Positions 1 through 5,602 of a stretch of DNA of 9,009 nt are shown in pieces. The first letter of the stretch is position 1. Every line of letters begins with the position of its first letter. Source of the DNA: Treponema sp. (GTDB lineage Bacteria; Spirochaetota; Spirochaetia; Treponematales; Breznakiellaceae); NCBI GenBank assembly GCA_031258265.1, contig JAIRNB010000159.1:1-9009 (forward strand), in the 5' to 3' direction. The translations under genes were made by a program, and so were the position numbers. A model generated the notes under the pieces. The model was not told where the DNA came from, did no database searches, and worked only from the letters and a program-made list of their open reading frames with translations.

Positions 1-3
1 CTG

Positions 4-624
4 TTGACAGAGTTTCCTTTTCTTAGCATGTTTTTAGTTATGCACAGTTGCCCTTTGCATGCGAATAAATTTTTACCTGGGGAATATCGAAAGATTGCTG
101 AAAAACTGTTTCCCCCGGGGGGATTTCCCCCGGGCAGGGGACCGAACAAGGCGGCTGCCAGGGCCTTTGCGGAAATTTTGGGAATAGGGGCCGATTACAA
201 ACGGCTGCTTTCGGTGAACAAGACCGGTGAGGAGATGCACCGCTTCCTCGCTCATTTTCAAAATAACCTGGAACTGCTCATTCAGAAAACCTGGATAGAG
301 AAGGCCGATGAGGACCGTAAGGTAAAGCTGGAAACCCGGCTTTCCCCCCTTATCCGGGAGATCGGTGAGGGGAATTTTCAAAAGGCCCTCCACGATTTCG
401 GCATCATCCTGGAAGAACTGGCCTACCTTTTTTTTGGGGCGCAGAGTACCAGGGATGATTTTATCGAGTACGCCCTGCGTATTGATATTCAAATGGGTCT
501 TTTCTGGTGGTACGGCGGGCGCTTGGGATGCCTGGCCTCCAAAGAGGGGGAAGAAACGGCCGCCGGCAGTGATGGCCTTTGGGCAGTATTGCTGCTGGGG
601 ATCTGTTACCTTACCAATTTCTAA
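4..624 (+). CDS. Hypothetical protein, possibly 5'-truncated by the window edge
   Basis: I do not recognise this protein. The frame is open from base 1 to a TAA at 622-624 (206 residues from a TTG at 4). The start is uncertain: the frame may continue upstream, and the in-frame ATGs at 28 and 40 have no Shine-Dalgarno sequence. The product looks soluble and mainly helical, with charged amphipathic stretches around residues 65-140, an aromatic FWWYGG patch near 167-172, and a hydrophobic C-terminal end (LWAVLLLGICYL). There is no signal peptide or clear domain motif. Residues 37-46 are a proline-glycine insert made of two near-identical five-residue units (FPPGG, FPPGR), encoded by a GC-rich duplicated palindrome, while the DNA around it is AT-richer. 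glnS follows 90 bases downstream on the same strand, so co-transcription is possible. That it is a real gene is supported by its length and by the lack of a better frame. Confidence 0.6.
   Translation: MTEFPFLSMFLVMHSCPLHANKFLPGEYRKIAEKLFPPGGFPPGRGPNKAAARAFAEILGIGADYKRLLSVNKTGEEMHRFLAHFQNNLELLIQKTWIEKADEDRKVKLETRLSPLIREIGEGNFQKALHDFGIILEELAYLFFGAQSTRDDFIEYALRIDIQMGLFWWYGGRLGCLASKEGEETAAGSDGLWAVLLLGICYLTNF
109..134 (+). repeat. In-frame 15-base tandem duplication forming GC micro-palindromes
   Basis: The 11-mer tttcccccggg occurs at 109-119 and again at 124-134. The 15-base period (five codons) duplicates Phe-Pro-Pro-Gly in frame. Each unit is itself palindromic (TCCCCC against GGGGGA), and the junction gggggatttccccc is a second palindrome. 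A nearly identical core lies on the minus strand at 6905-6920. Confidence 0.75.
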
Positions 625-659
625 AGACAAACGCGGGAAGATCCCTGCCATACAAGAGA

Positions 660-701
660 GTCGTTCAAAAACTTCAGTTTTTGAACGACAACCGCTTAAA
701 A
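660..701 (+). repeat. 42-base palindromic repeat, copy 1
   Basis: A perfect inverted repeat has 14-base arms at 660-673 (gtcgttcaaaaact) and 676-689, separated by the two bases TC. It is followed by aaccgcttaaaa, which is shared with a second copy at 3222-3263. The two copies are identical at 35 of 42 positions. This copy begins 35 bases after the stop codon of the preceding gene and runs directly into the glnS ribosome-binding site. No T-run follows it on either strand, so it is not a standard intrinsic terminator. It is more likely a dispersed REP-like or MITE-like element or an RNA hairpin. Confidence 0.8.
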
Positions 702-706
702 AGGAG
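701..706 (+). promoter_or_regulatory. Ribosome-binding site that sets the glnS start
   Basis: AAGGAG lies eight bases before the ATG at 715. This favours the ATG over the in-frame GTG at 706, whose first base is the last base of the AAGGAG itself. Confidence 0.8.
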
Positions 707-714
707 TGAGGCCC

Positions 715-2475
715 ATGGAAACCACGTCCCCCTTAGGGGAGAACGGCAAGTCCCCCGGCGGGGGGACTGACTTCATCAGCGAATTTATCCGGGAAGATTT
801 GGCCGCCGGCCGCTTCAGTTATGTTCATACCCGTTTTCCCCCGGAACCCAATGGCTGGCTCCACATCGGCCACTGCAAGGCTTTTTATATTGATTTTACC
901 ATGGCCGAACGCTTCGGCGGTAAGTGTAATCTGCGCTTTGACGATACCAACCCGGAAAAAGAGGATGTTTCCTATGTCAATGCCATAAAACGGGACATCA
1001 AGTGGATGGGTTATGACTGGGAGGACCGGGAATACTACGCCTCGGATTACTATGAATACCTTTACGATCTGGCGCTAAAGATCATCAAGAAAGGCCGCGC
1101 CTATGTGGACGATCTTTCCGAAGACGAGATAAGCGAATACCGGGGTACTGCGGTGCAGGATAAGAACAACATCACTGTGACCCACCCGGGCCGGAACAGC
1201 CCCTGGCGGGACAGAAGCGTGGAAGAAAATTTGGACCTCTTCGCCCGGATGCGGGCCGGGGAATTCCCCGATGGCTCCAAAACCCTGCGGGCCAAGATTG
1301 ATATGGCGAGTCCCAACCTTTTGGAAAGGGACCCCGTGATGTACCGAATCCGTCGGGAACATCACTACCGCGCGGGGAACTCCTGGTGCATCTATCCCAT
1401 GTACGATTTTCAGCACCCCCTCTCCGACGCCAAAGAGGGGATTACCCATTCCCTCTGTTCCCAGGAATACGAAATACACCGGCCCCTTTACGACTGGTTT
1501 ATCCGGGAGGCGGAGGTCTTCCCCAGCCGCCAGATTGAATTTGCCCGGCTCAACGTAACCCGCACGGTGATGAGCAAACGCTGGCTCCTCAGGCTGGTGC
1601 AGGAAAAGTACATTTCCGGCTGGGACGATCCCCGGCTTCCCACCATCGCGGGCCTGCGCCGGCGGGGTTACACCCCGGAGGCGATTCGCAGCTTTGTATC
1701 CCAGGTGGGGATCTCCAAAACGGACAGCATGGTGGACATCGCCTTTTTGGAATACTGCCTGCGGGAACATCTGAACAAAACAAGCCGCCGGGTAATGGCG
1801 GTGCTGCGGCCCCTCAAACTTATCATAGACAACTGGCCCGCGGGGACGGTGGAAGAAGTGGAGGCTGTAAATAACCCCGAAGTCGAAGACGCCGGGAAGC
1901 GGAAGGTCCCCTTCTCCGGGGAACTGTGGATCGAGCGGGAGGATTTTGAAGAGAATCCGCCCCCCAAATACTTCCGTCTCTTTCCGGGGAACAGTGTCCG
2001 TCTCCGTTATGGGTATATCGTTACCTGCTCCGGCTGCGATAAGGATCCGGCGGGGAACGTTACCGCGGTCCACTGTAACTACGATCCGGCAACCAGGGGG
2101 GGTAACGCCCCGGATAACAGGAAGGTTAAAAGCACCATCCACTGGGTCAGCGCCGCCCAGGCCCTGCCCTTAGAAGTACGGCTCTACGACTATCTTTTTG
2201 CCGTTGACCGCCCCATGGATCTAAAGGCCGGGGAGGATTTTGTGGACAAGCTCAACCCCGCTTCCCTGGAAATAATTTCCAACGCCTACGGCGAACCCTG
2301 CCTGGGGCAGGCGGCGCCGGAGGAACGGTTCCAATTTGAACGGCTGGGCTATTTTGTGAGGGATACCCCGGTGATCACCGAAGGGGTGGAAAATCAGGGG
2401 GACAAGGCCGGCCTGGTTTTCAACCGGACCGTAGGGCTTAGGGATACCTGGGCGAAGATAGCGCGGAAGCAGTGA
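715..2475 (+). CDS. glnS: Glutaminyl-tRNA synthetase
   Basis: A class I aminoacyl-tRNA synthetase of 586 residues that joins glutamine to tRNA-Gln in the cytoplasm using ATP. The HIGH motif reads PPEPNGWLHIGH, with HIGH at residues 50-53, and the KMSKS motif reads VMSKR at 285-289. The stretches CNLRFDDTNP (71-80), RAKIDMASP (192-200), WCIYPMYDF (224-232) and GWDDPRLPTIAGLRRRGYTPEAIR (302-325) are typical of GlnRS and separate it from GluRS. The C-terminal half, from about 355, is the two-barrel anticodon-binding region. The ATG at 715 is chosen for the AAGGAG eight bases upstream. The N-terminus is about ten residues longer than in E. coli GlnRS (HIGH at 40-43 there). The extra stretch, SPLGENGKSPGGGTD, is encoded by GC-rich palindromes, which suggests an in-frame insertion in a dispensable tail. 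Identification is secure. Confidence 0.97.
   Translation: METTSPLGENGKSPGGGTDFISEFIREDLAAGRFSYVHTRFPPEPNGWLHIGHCKAFYIDFTMAERFGGKCNLRFDDTNPEKEDVSYVNAIKRDIKWMGYDWEDREYYASDYYEYLYDLALKIIKKGRAYVDDLSEDEISEYRGTAVQDKNNITVTHPGRNSPWRDRSVEENLDLFARMRAGEFPDGSKTLRAKIDMASPNLLERDPVMYRIRREHHYRAGNSWCIYPMYDFQHPLSDAKEGITHSLCSQEYEIHRPLYDWFIREAEVFPSRQIEFARLNVTRTVMSKRWLLRLVQEKYISGWDDPRLPTIAGLRRRGYTPEAIRSFVSQVGISKTDSMVDIAFLEYCLREHLNKTSRRVMAVLRPLKLIIDNWPAGTVEEVEAVNNPEVEDAGKRKVPFSGELWIEREDFEENPPPKYFRLFPGNSVRLRYGYIVTCSGCDKDPAGNVTAVHCNYDPATRGGNAPDNRKVKSTIHWVSAAQALPLEVRLYDYLFAVDRPMDLKAGEDFVDKLNPASLEIISNAYGEPCLGQAAPEERFQFERLGYFVRDTPVITEGVENQGDKAGLVFNRTVGLRDTWAKIARKQ
749..768 (+). repeat. GC micro-palindrome inside the glnS 5' end
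   Basis: AGTCCCCC (749-756) and GGGGGACT (761-768) form a perfect 8-base inverted repeat with the loop GGCG. It encodes the KSPGGGTD part of the extended GlnRS N-terminus. A smaller one, TCCCC/GGGGA, lies just before it at about 727-740. It resembles the elements at 109-134, 6694-6712 and 6905-6920. Confidence 0.6.
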
Positions 2476-2488
2476 CCCATTTGAAGCT

Positions 2489-2531
2489 GTTTCAAAAGCC
2501 CGCGTTTCAAAATGCCCGCTAAAGCGGTTTT
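2489..2531 (+). terminator. Tandem motif and small hairpin after glnS, possible weak terminator
   Basis: Two near-tandem units, GTTTCAAAA-GCCCGC (2489-2503) and GTTTCAAAA-T-GCCCGC (2504-2519), follow the glnS stop. The second leads into the hairpin CCGCT-AA-AGCGG (2516-2527), followed by TTTT and then a G-run. The stem is short and the T-run only four bases long, so termination is uncertain. Confidence 0.3.
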
Positions 2532-2546
2532 GGGGGGCAAAAACCT

Positions 2547-2575
2547 TTCTTTTTTCCCGGTCCCTGTAGTATACT
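2547..2575 (+). promoter_or_regulatory. Candidate promoter of the exported-protein gene
   Basis: TATACT at 2570-2575 matches the -10 consensus at five of six positions. The region 17 bases upstream is T-rich (TTCTTT at 2547-2552) and a poor -35 match. Transcription from here would start near 2582, giving a leader of about 77 bases that includes the structured segment at 2592-2651. Confidence 0.4.
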
Positions 2576-2591
2576 TTTATGGTCTTGCGGA

Positions 2592-2651
2592 GGGCCGGCC
2601 GTTGGGCCCGGCGCGGGAAGCCGGGGCGGCAGAGAGTCCCGGCTTGGAGGA
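2592..2651 (+). promoter_or_regulatory. Structured 5' leader with mutually exclusive hairpins beside the ribosome-binding site
   Basis: Four complementary segments can be read. GGGCC (2592-2596) can pair with GGCCC (2605-2609). CCCGGC (2607-2612) can pair with GCCGGG (2620-2625), loop of seven. AAGCCGGG (2618-2625) can pair with CCCGGCTT (2638-2645), loop of twelve. The second pairing excludes both others. The last hairpin ends directly against the GGAGGA Shine-Dalgarno sequence (2646-2651). This is the layout of a translational switch, although the ligand or trigger, if any, is unknown and GC-rich DNA can make such complementarity by chance. Confidence 0.4.
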
Positions 2652-2658
2652 ATGACCG

Positions 2659-3180
2659 ATGAAAACCCGTCTCCCCTTAGTGGCGTTTGTTCTTATCCTT
2701 TTTTCCGGGCCGCCGGTTTTTGCCGCGGAGGAGTACCACCGGGAGTCTATCGTTATTGACTGGGAAAAAGATCAATTCGATATGTACCGTTATATCGATT
2801 CCTACCTAAGGGAATACGAATATTACTTTGTTGATTATACGGCCAAAGAAAATTCCGCCGGTTCTGTCTGGAAATCCCAGATCATTACCATTGCCTATAT
2901 AAATCCCGATTACGTGGTTATCCATGAAGTTCATAATTACTTTATGATCAGCCACTACTTTTCCCATGAAAAAATAGTCCACCATGTAAGTCAGGAAGAC
3001 TACTCCCCCAGCCCCTACCAAAAAGCCGGCGGGGATCTGCAGTACATCCGGCGTTTTAACGCCATGATCGCGAAGATCCGTCTTCTTTTAGCCGAAGAGG
3101 GGGGCAGGAAATATATCAGCGAAGAAAAACGACAGCAGGATATTTCCTACCTGGAAGGTTCCAGAAAATATATATACTAG
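2659..3180 (+). CDS. Small tyrosine-rich exported protein of unknown function
   Basis: I do not recognise the family. The 173-residue product starts with a clear Sec signal peptide: basic MKTR, a hydrophobic core to about residue 21 and a probable cleavage site VFA|A after residue 22. There is no lipobox cysteine, so the mature protein of about 151 residues is probably periplasmic or secreted. It is unusually rich in tyrosine (19 residues, about 11%), clustered in YRYIDSYLREYEYYFVDY near residues 43-61 and in the C-terminal RKYIY. Histidines cluster at about 90-115. The ATG at 2659 has GGAGGA seven bases upstream. The gene is AT-richer than its neighbours and is preceded by its own promoter candidate and a structured leader, so it is probably transcribed separately from glnS. 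A copy of the 42-base repeat follows 41 bases after its stop. Confidence 0.8.
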   Translation: MKTRLPLVAFVLILFSGPPVFAAEEYHRESIVIDWEKDQFDMYRYIDSYLREYEYYFVDYTAKENSAGSVWKSQIITIAYINPDYVVIHEVHNYFMISHYFSHEKIVHHVSQEDYSPSPYQKAGGDLQYIRRFNAMIAKIRLLLAEEGGRKYISEEKRQQDISYLEGSRKYIY

Positions 3181-3221
3181 GAATTATACGTAATTTGCCC
3201 TAAAATTTATTCTAAAATAGA

Positions 3222-3263
3222 GTTGTTAAAGAACTGAAGTTTTTGAACAACAATCGCTTAAAA
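3222..3263 (+). repeat. 42-base palindromic repeat, copy 2
   Basis: The arms are 3222-3235 (gttgttaaagaact) and 3238-3251, with loop GA, followed by aatcgcttaaaa. It matches copy 1 at 35 of 42 positions. The outer C-G pair of copy 1 (third base of the arm) is T-A here, a compensatory change. One pair becomes G-T (G-U in RNA) and one, A with G, is a true mismatch. The trailing CGCTT (3255-3259) can also pair with AAGCG (3274-3278). Confidence 0.75.
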
Positions 3264-3330
3264 AAAATATAAAAAGCGGCTTGAAATCTATATAGGGAAA
3301 AGTACCGGATAAACATCAGAAGTCCATCCT

Positions 3331-3346
3331 CCTGTTTTAAGACAGG
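3331..3346 (+). other. Hairpin in the luxS upstream region
   Basis: CCTGT (3331-3335) and ACAGG (3342-3346) flank the six-base loop TTTAAG. GTC (3322-3324) and GAC (3347-3349) could extend the stem across a bulge. It lies upstream of the proposed luxS promoter, so it could be an operator, or an RNA element if transcription begins further upstream. I see no match to known SAM or SAH riboswitch cores. Confidence 0.3.
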
Positions 3347-3365
3347 GACGGCTATCATCATGAGC

Positions 3366-3394
3366 TTTCCAAAGTTTTTCTAACCTGCTAATAT
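3366..3394 (+). promoter_or_regulatory. Candidate extended -10 promoter of luxS
   Basis: TGC-TAATAT (3386-3394) is an extended -10 element. TTTCCA (3366-3371) is a four-of-six -35 match with a 17-base spacer. The predicted start near 3401 gives a leader of about 24 bases containing the AGGGGAG ribosome-binding site (3412-3418). Confidence 0.4.
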
Positions 3395-3424
3395 GAAAAA
3401 AAAATTGACATAGGGGAGTATTCC

Positions 3425-3901
3425 ATGGAAAAAATTGCCAGTTTTCAGGTTGATCATCTTCGCCTAAAGCCGGGGGTCTATGTGTCCCGCAAGGATCGTG
3501 TTGGTTCCGAAGCGGTCACTACTTTTGATCTGCGTTTTAAGGAACCGAATAAGGAACCGGTCATCGACAACCCCGCCCTCCACACCATAGAACACCTGGG
3601 GGCTACTTTTCTCCGCTCCCATAAGGAATGGGCGTCCAAGACCGTGTACTTTGGACCCATGGGCTGCCGTACCGGTTTTTACGTTATCTTTTCCGGGGAT
3701 CTAAATTCCCGGGACATCCTGCCGGTCCTCCGGGAGATGCTGGACTGGATCGATGCCTTCTCCGGTCCTATCCCCGGCGCCCATCCGGCGGAATGCGGCA
3801 ACTGGTCCGAACAGAACTTGGACATGGCAAAGTGGGAATGCCGCCGCTGGGGAGCTGTTGTCCGCAATCCCGGCCCTGAAAACCTGGATTACCCCGCTTA
3901 G
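3425..3901 (+). CDS. luxS: S-ribosylhomocysteine lyase (LuxS, autoinducer-2 synthesis)
   Basis: A cytoplasmic metalloenzyme that cleaves S-ribosylhomocysteine into homocysteine and 4,5-dihydroxy-2,3-pentanedione, the precursor of autoinducer-2; it serves the activated methyl cycle. The 158 residues match the family's usual length. The metal-binding motif HTIEH puts ligands at His53 and His57, with the third ligand at Cys124 in AHPAECGNW. Glu56 and Cys81 (in GPMGCRTGFY) are the expected catalytic residues. The N-terminal SFQVDHLRLKPGVY is also typical. The ATG at 3425 has AGGGGAG upstream at 3412-3418. The usual partner, Pfs nucleosidase, is not in the window, and the upstream neighbour is an unrelated exported protein separated by 244 AT-rich bases, so luxS is probably transcribed alone. 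It converges with the SPOR gene. All key residues are present. Confidence 0.97.
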   Translation: MEKIASFQVDHLRLKPGVYVSRKDRVGSEAVTTFDLRFKEPNKEPVIDNPALHTIEHLGATFLRSHKEWASKTVYFGPMGCRTGFYVIFSGDLNSRDILPVLREMLDWIDAFSGPIPGAHPAECGNWSEQNLDMAKWECRRWGAVVRNPGPENLDYPA

Positions 3902-3906
3902 GTCGG

Positions 3907-3932
3907 CGCCGGATTCAATGTTTCGCCCGGCG
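3907..3932 (+). terminator. Hairpin between convergent luxS and SPOR genes
   Basis: CGCCGG (3907-3912) and CCGGCG (3927-3932) form a perfect 6-base stem with a 14-base loop, starting five bases after the luxS stop. No T-run follows on either strand, so it may act as a 3'-end barrier rather than as a classical intrinsic terminator. Confidence 0.3.
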
Positions 3933-3984
3933 AAGTGTAAGGGACGGGCCGGAGGAATTCCGTAAATCCGTGTCTTGCGGTTGG

Positions 3985-4929
3985 CTATCGCTGGCTGCTC
4001 CGCACCTGGCTTTGATCAAAGCCGTTGATAGCCTTGACCAGGGCCAGCCAGTAGTTGGCCTCGTTCTCCGATGTGTAAGGGCCAACCCGTACCCGGTACC
4101 AGATTTGACCGTTCACTTCCCGGTCGTCAATGATAGAAACCAAACCCTTGGAAGCGAGGATTTCTTTAGCGTCTTCCGCCCGGACCAGGGCGGAAAAGGC
4201 GCCGGTCTGAATCCAGTAGTCCTGCTGGGGCCGGGTCCTTGGCCGGGAGGGGTTTGCCGGGGTTCTGGCCGCCGGCGCTGCGGAAGGTTTTGCCGCGGCG
4301 GAAGCCGTGCCTGTGGTCCCTGTCCGGGGAACCGCCTGAGCGCCGGATGCCGCTGTGACGGATACCGGCGTACCGGCTGCCGGCGCGGGATTCACCGCGG
4401 GGGCGGCCCTGGCCCCTTGGCCGCTCTGGCCCGTCTTTGTCTGGGCGGGCTGGACGGGGGCCGGGGACCGGGGACTTGACGCCGGGACTCCCGGGGCGCT
4501 GGGTTTGGGTACATTGATCACCACCTGGGCGGAACCGCCCTCATCGCGTTCCACCACGGGGGTCCGGGCAGGGGGACTGCGGACAGGGTTTTCATCGTTA
4601 AAATAAAAATTATTCTCCTGGACCGCGGAAGCGGAAGCCGAAGTATCGGAGGCGTTATCCCCGTCAGCGGGAGAATTGGGAGAACCGGGGAGGGCGGGGG
4701 GCGGGACCTTGAGTCCCTGGAGATCCCCGGTGTTACGAACCATTTCCGCCGCGTCGGCGGAGGCGGGGAGACGGGGCGGCGTTCCGGAAGCGGGTTTTTC
4801 CACGGGAGCGGACCGGGCAATTACCGCCCCCCCGCCGCTGGGGGTAAATATTAAAATGGCGGCGCTTAGTACGATGACTAGAAATACTCCGACCGAAACC
4901 GCCACCAGCAGAAGTTTTCTCTTTTCCAT
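3985..4929 (-). CDS. Membrane-anchored SPOR-domain protein
   Basis: A 314-residue envelope protein. A single transmembrane anchor (about residues 6-28, after MEKRK) is followed by a long low-complexity linker rich in Pro, Ala, Ser and Thr (about 30-235). A C-terminal SPOR domain (about 237-308) follows: DYWIQTGAFSALVRAEDAKEIL, then VNGQIWYRVRVGPYTSENEA. SPOR domains bind denuded peptidoglycan glycan strands, often at division sites, so a role in cell-wall or septal metabolism in the periplasm is likely, though the partner is unknown. The start is the ATG at 4929, which overlaps the coaE stop by one base (TGATG). GAGGGG lies about eight bases upstream, inside coaE. The TTG three bases earlier is less likely. 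The overlap indicates translational coupling with coaE. The low-complexity linker is very GC-rich and prone to length change. Confidence 0.9.
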   Translation of the reverse strand: MEKRKLLLVAVSVGVFLVIVLSAAILIFTPSGGGAVIARSAPVEKPASGTPPRLPASADAAEMVRNTGDLQGLKVPPPALPGSPNSPADGDNASDTSASASAVQENNFYFNDENPVRSPPARTPVVERDEGGSAQVVINVPKPSAPGVPASSPRSPAPVQPAQTKTGQSGQGARAAPAVNPAPAAGTPVSVTAASGAQAVPRTGTTGTASAAAKPSAAPAARTPANPSRPRTRPQQDYWIQTGAFSALVRAEDAKEILASKGLVSIIDDREVNGQIWYRVRVGPYTSENEANYWLALVKAINGFDQSQVRSSQR

Positions 4930-5558
4930 CAAAGAATCCCCTCTATTGCCAAAATCTCTTCAATCCGGCGCTCCAAAGCGTTTGTTAAGGGCCGGGAAGC
5001 AAAAACCGGGCATCCCCAGTTATCTATAACGTGAATATCGGCAATTTTCCCAGGACTTTTATTCCTATAGCGGGAAAAAAAGCCCCGTTGACTCTTAAAG
5101 CGCCGGATTATCGCCGGCCAGGGAAGTTTGTCCCGTTTTTTCGCCCTCAGAAGCCGGATTGGAAGGGGGGCCCGGACCAGGATCACCGCATCCAAAAGTT
5201 CAAAGGCGCTGGACCGGTGAAGCAGGGCGGCGTTGATCACGCAGGGCCTATCCCCCTGGGCCTCCAGCCAGCGCAGGGTAAGGCGGTTTGCCTCGGGATG
5301 CACTATGGCCTCCAGATCGGCCATTTCCCCCGGTTTTCCAAAGACTTTAGCCCCCAGCCGGCGGCGATCCACCTCCCCGCCGGGCCCCAGAACATCAGCG
5401 CCAAAACGGGCCGTAATGGCCTCCTTTTTTCCGGCAATAGCCTCGTGCCCCAGCTTATCCACATCAAGAACCGGAAGGCCCCGCTTTTCCAAAAGACCGG
5501 CCACATAGTTCTTCCCAGCGCAGTAAGTTCCCGTAAGGCCAATGATTTTTTTACCCAT
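4929..5558 (-). CDS. coaE: Dephospho-CoA kinase
   Basis: A cytoplasmic enzyme that phosphorylates the 3'-hydroxyl of dephospho-CoA with ATP, the last step of coenzyme A synthesis. The 209 residues fit the family. The P-loop is GLTGTYCAGKN at residues 7-17. It ends in Asn instead of the usual Ser or Thr after the lysine, which may be lineage-typical. Other family signatures are the substrate-region LDVDKLGHEA (31-40), DRRRLGAKVF (63-72) and IVHPEA (84-89). A lid-like basic segment with KSQRGFF lies around 154-160, and the sequence ends with helical LTNALERRIEEIL. The ATG at 5558 has AGGAAG about ten bases upstream. It is the first gene of a two-gene unit with the SPOR protein and diverges from the DUF362 gene across 44 bases. 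Confidence 0.92.
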   Translation of the reverse strand: MGKKIIGLTGTYCAGKNYVAGLLEKRGLPVLDVDKLGHEAIAGKKEAITARFGADVLGPGGEVDRRRLGAKVFGKPGEMADLEAIVHPEANRLTLRWLEAQGDRPCVINAALLHRSSAFELLDAVILVRAPLPIRLLRAKKRDKLPWPAIIRRFKSQRGFFSRYRNKSPGKIADIHVIDNWGCPVFASRPLTNALERRIEEILAIEGIL

Positions 5559-5602
5559 CTTTGGTATACTTCCTATTATCTCATTATCGGAGGAACCATG
5601 TA
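5559..5602. promoter_or_regulatory. Compact divergent promoter region, coaE / DUF362 gene
   Basis: On the plus strand, TATACT (5565-5570) and TATTAT (5574-5579) are -10-like. GGAGGA (5589-5594) is the ribosome-binding site for the ATG at 5603. An ATG at 5598 is followed at once by TAA, making ATGTAATG, and is only three bases from the ribosome-binding site. On the minus strand, two GATAAT hexamers could serve coaE. No good -35 is visible in either direction. Confidence 0.4.

Noticed and set aside
660..689. Palindrome before glnS as an intrinsic terminator or T-box
   Set aside because: No T-run follows on either strand, and there is no T-box core sequence or specifier-loop arrangement; the second copy elsewhere points to a repeat.
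1075..2142. Long open frame on the minus strand opposite glnS (355 codons)
   Set aside because: It lies wholly within an unmistakable GlnRS gene; the open antisense frame follows from GC-rich codon use, and its translation shows no family signature.
3405..3410. Perfect TTGACA hexamer 15 bases before luxS
   Set aside because: A matching -10 would fall inside the luxS coding region and none is visible, so it is probably coincidental.
3393..3413. Six-codon mini-frame (MKKKLT) just before luxS
   Set aside because: It has no ribosome-binding site and overlaps the proposed -10 element, so it would probably not even be transcribed.
3970..4479. Plus-strand Gly/Arg-rich frame opposite the SPOR gene
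   Set aside because: Mirrors the Pro/Ala-rich linker codons; there is no plausible start signal and the SPOR domain confirms the minus strand.
4080..4830. GC-rich repetitive Pro/Ala/Ser coding stretch as a tandem-repeat locus
   Set aside because: It is low-complexity linker sequence without a consistent repeat unit; such linkers are normal between the anchor and SPOR domain.
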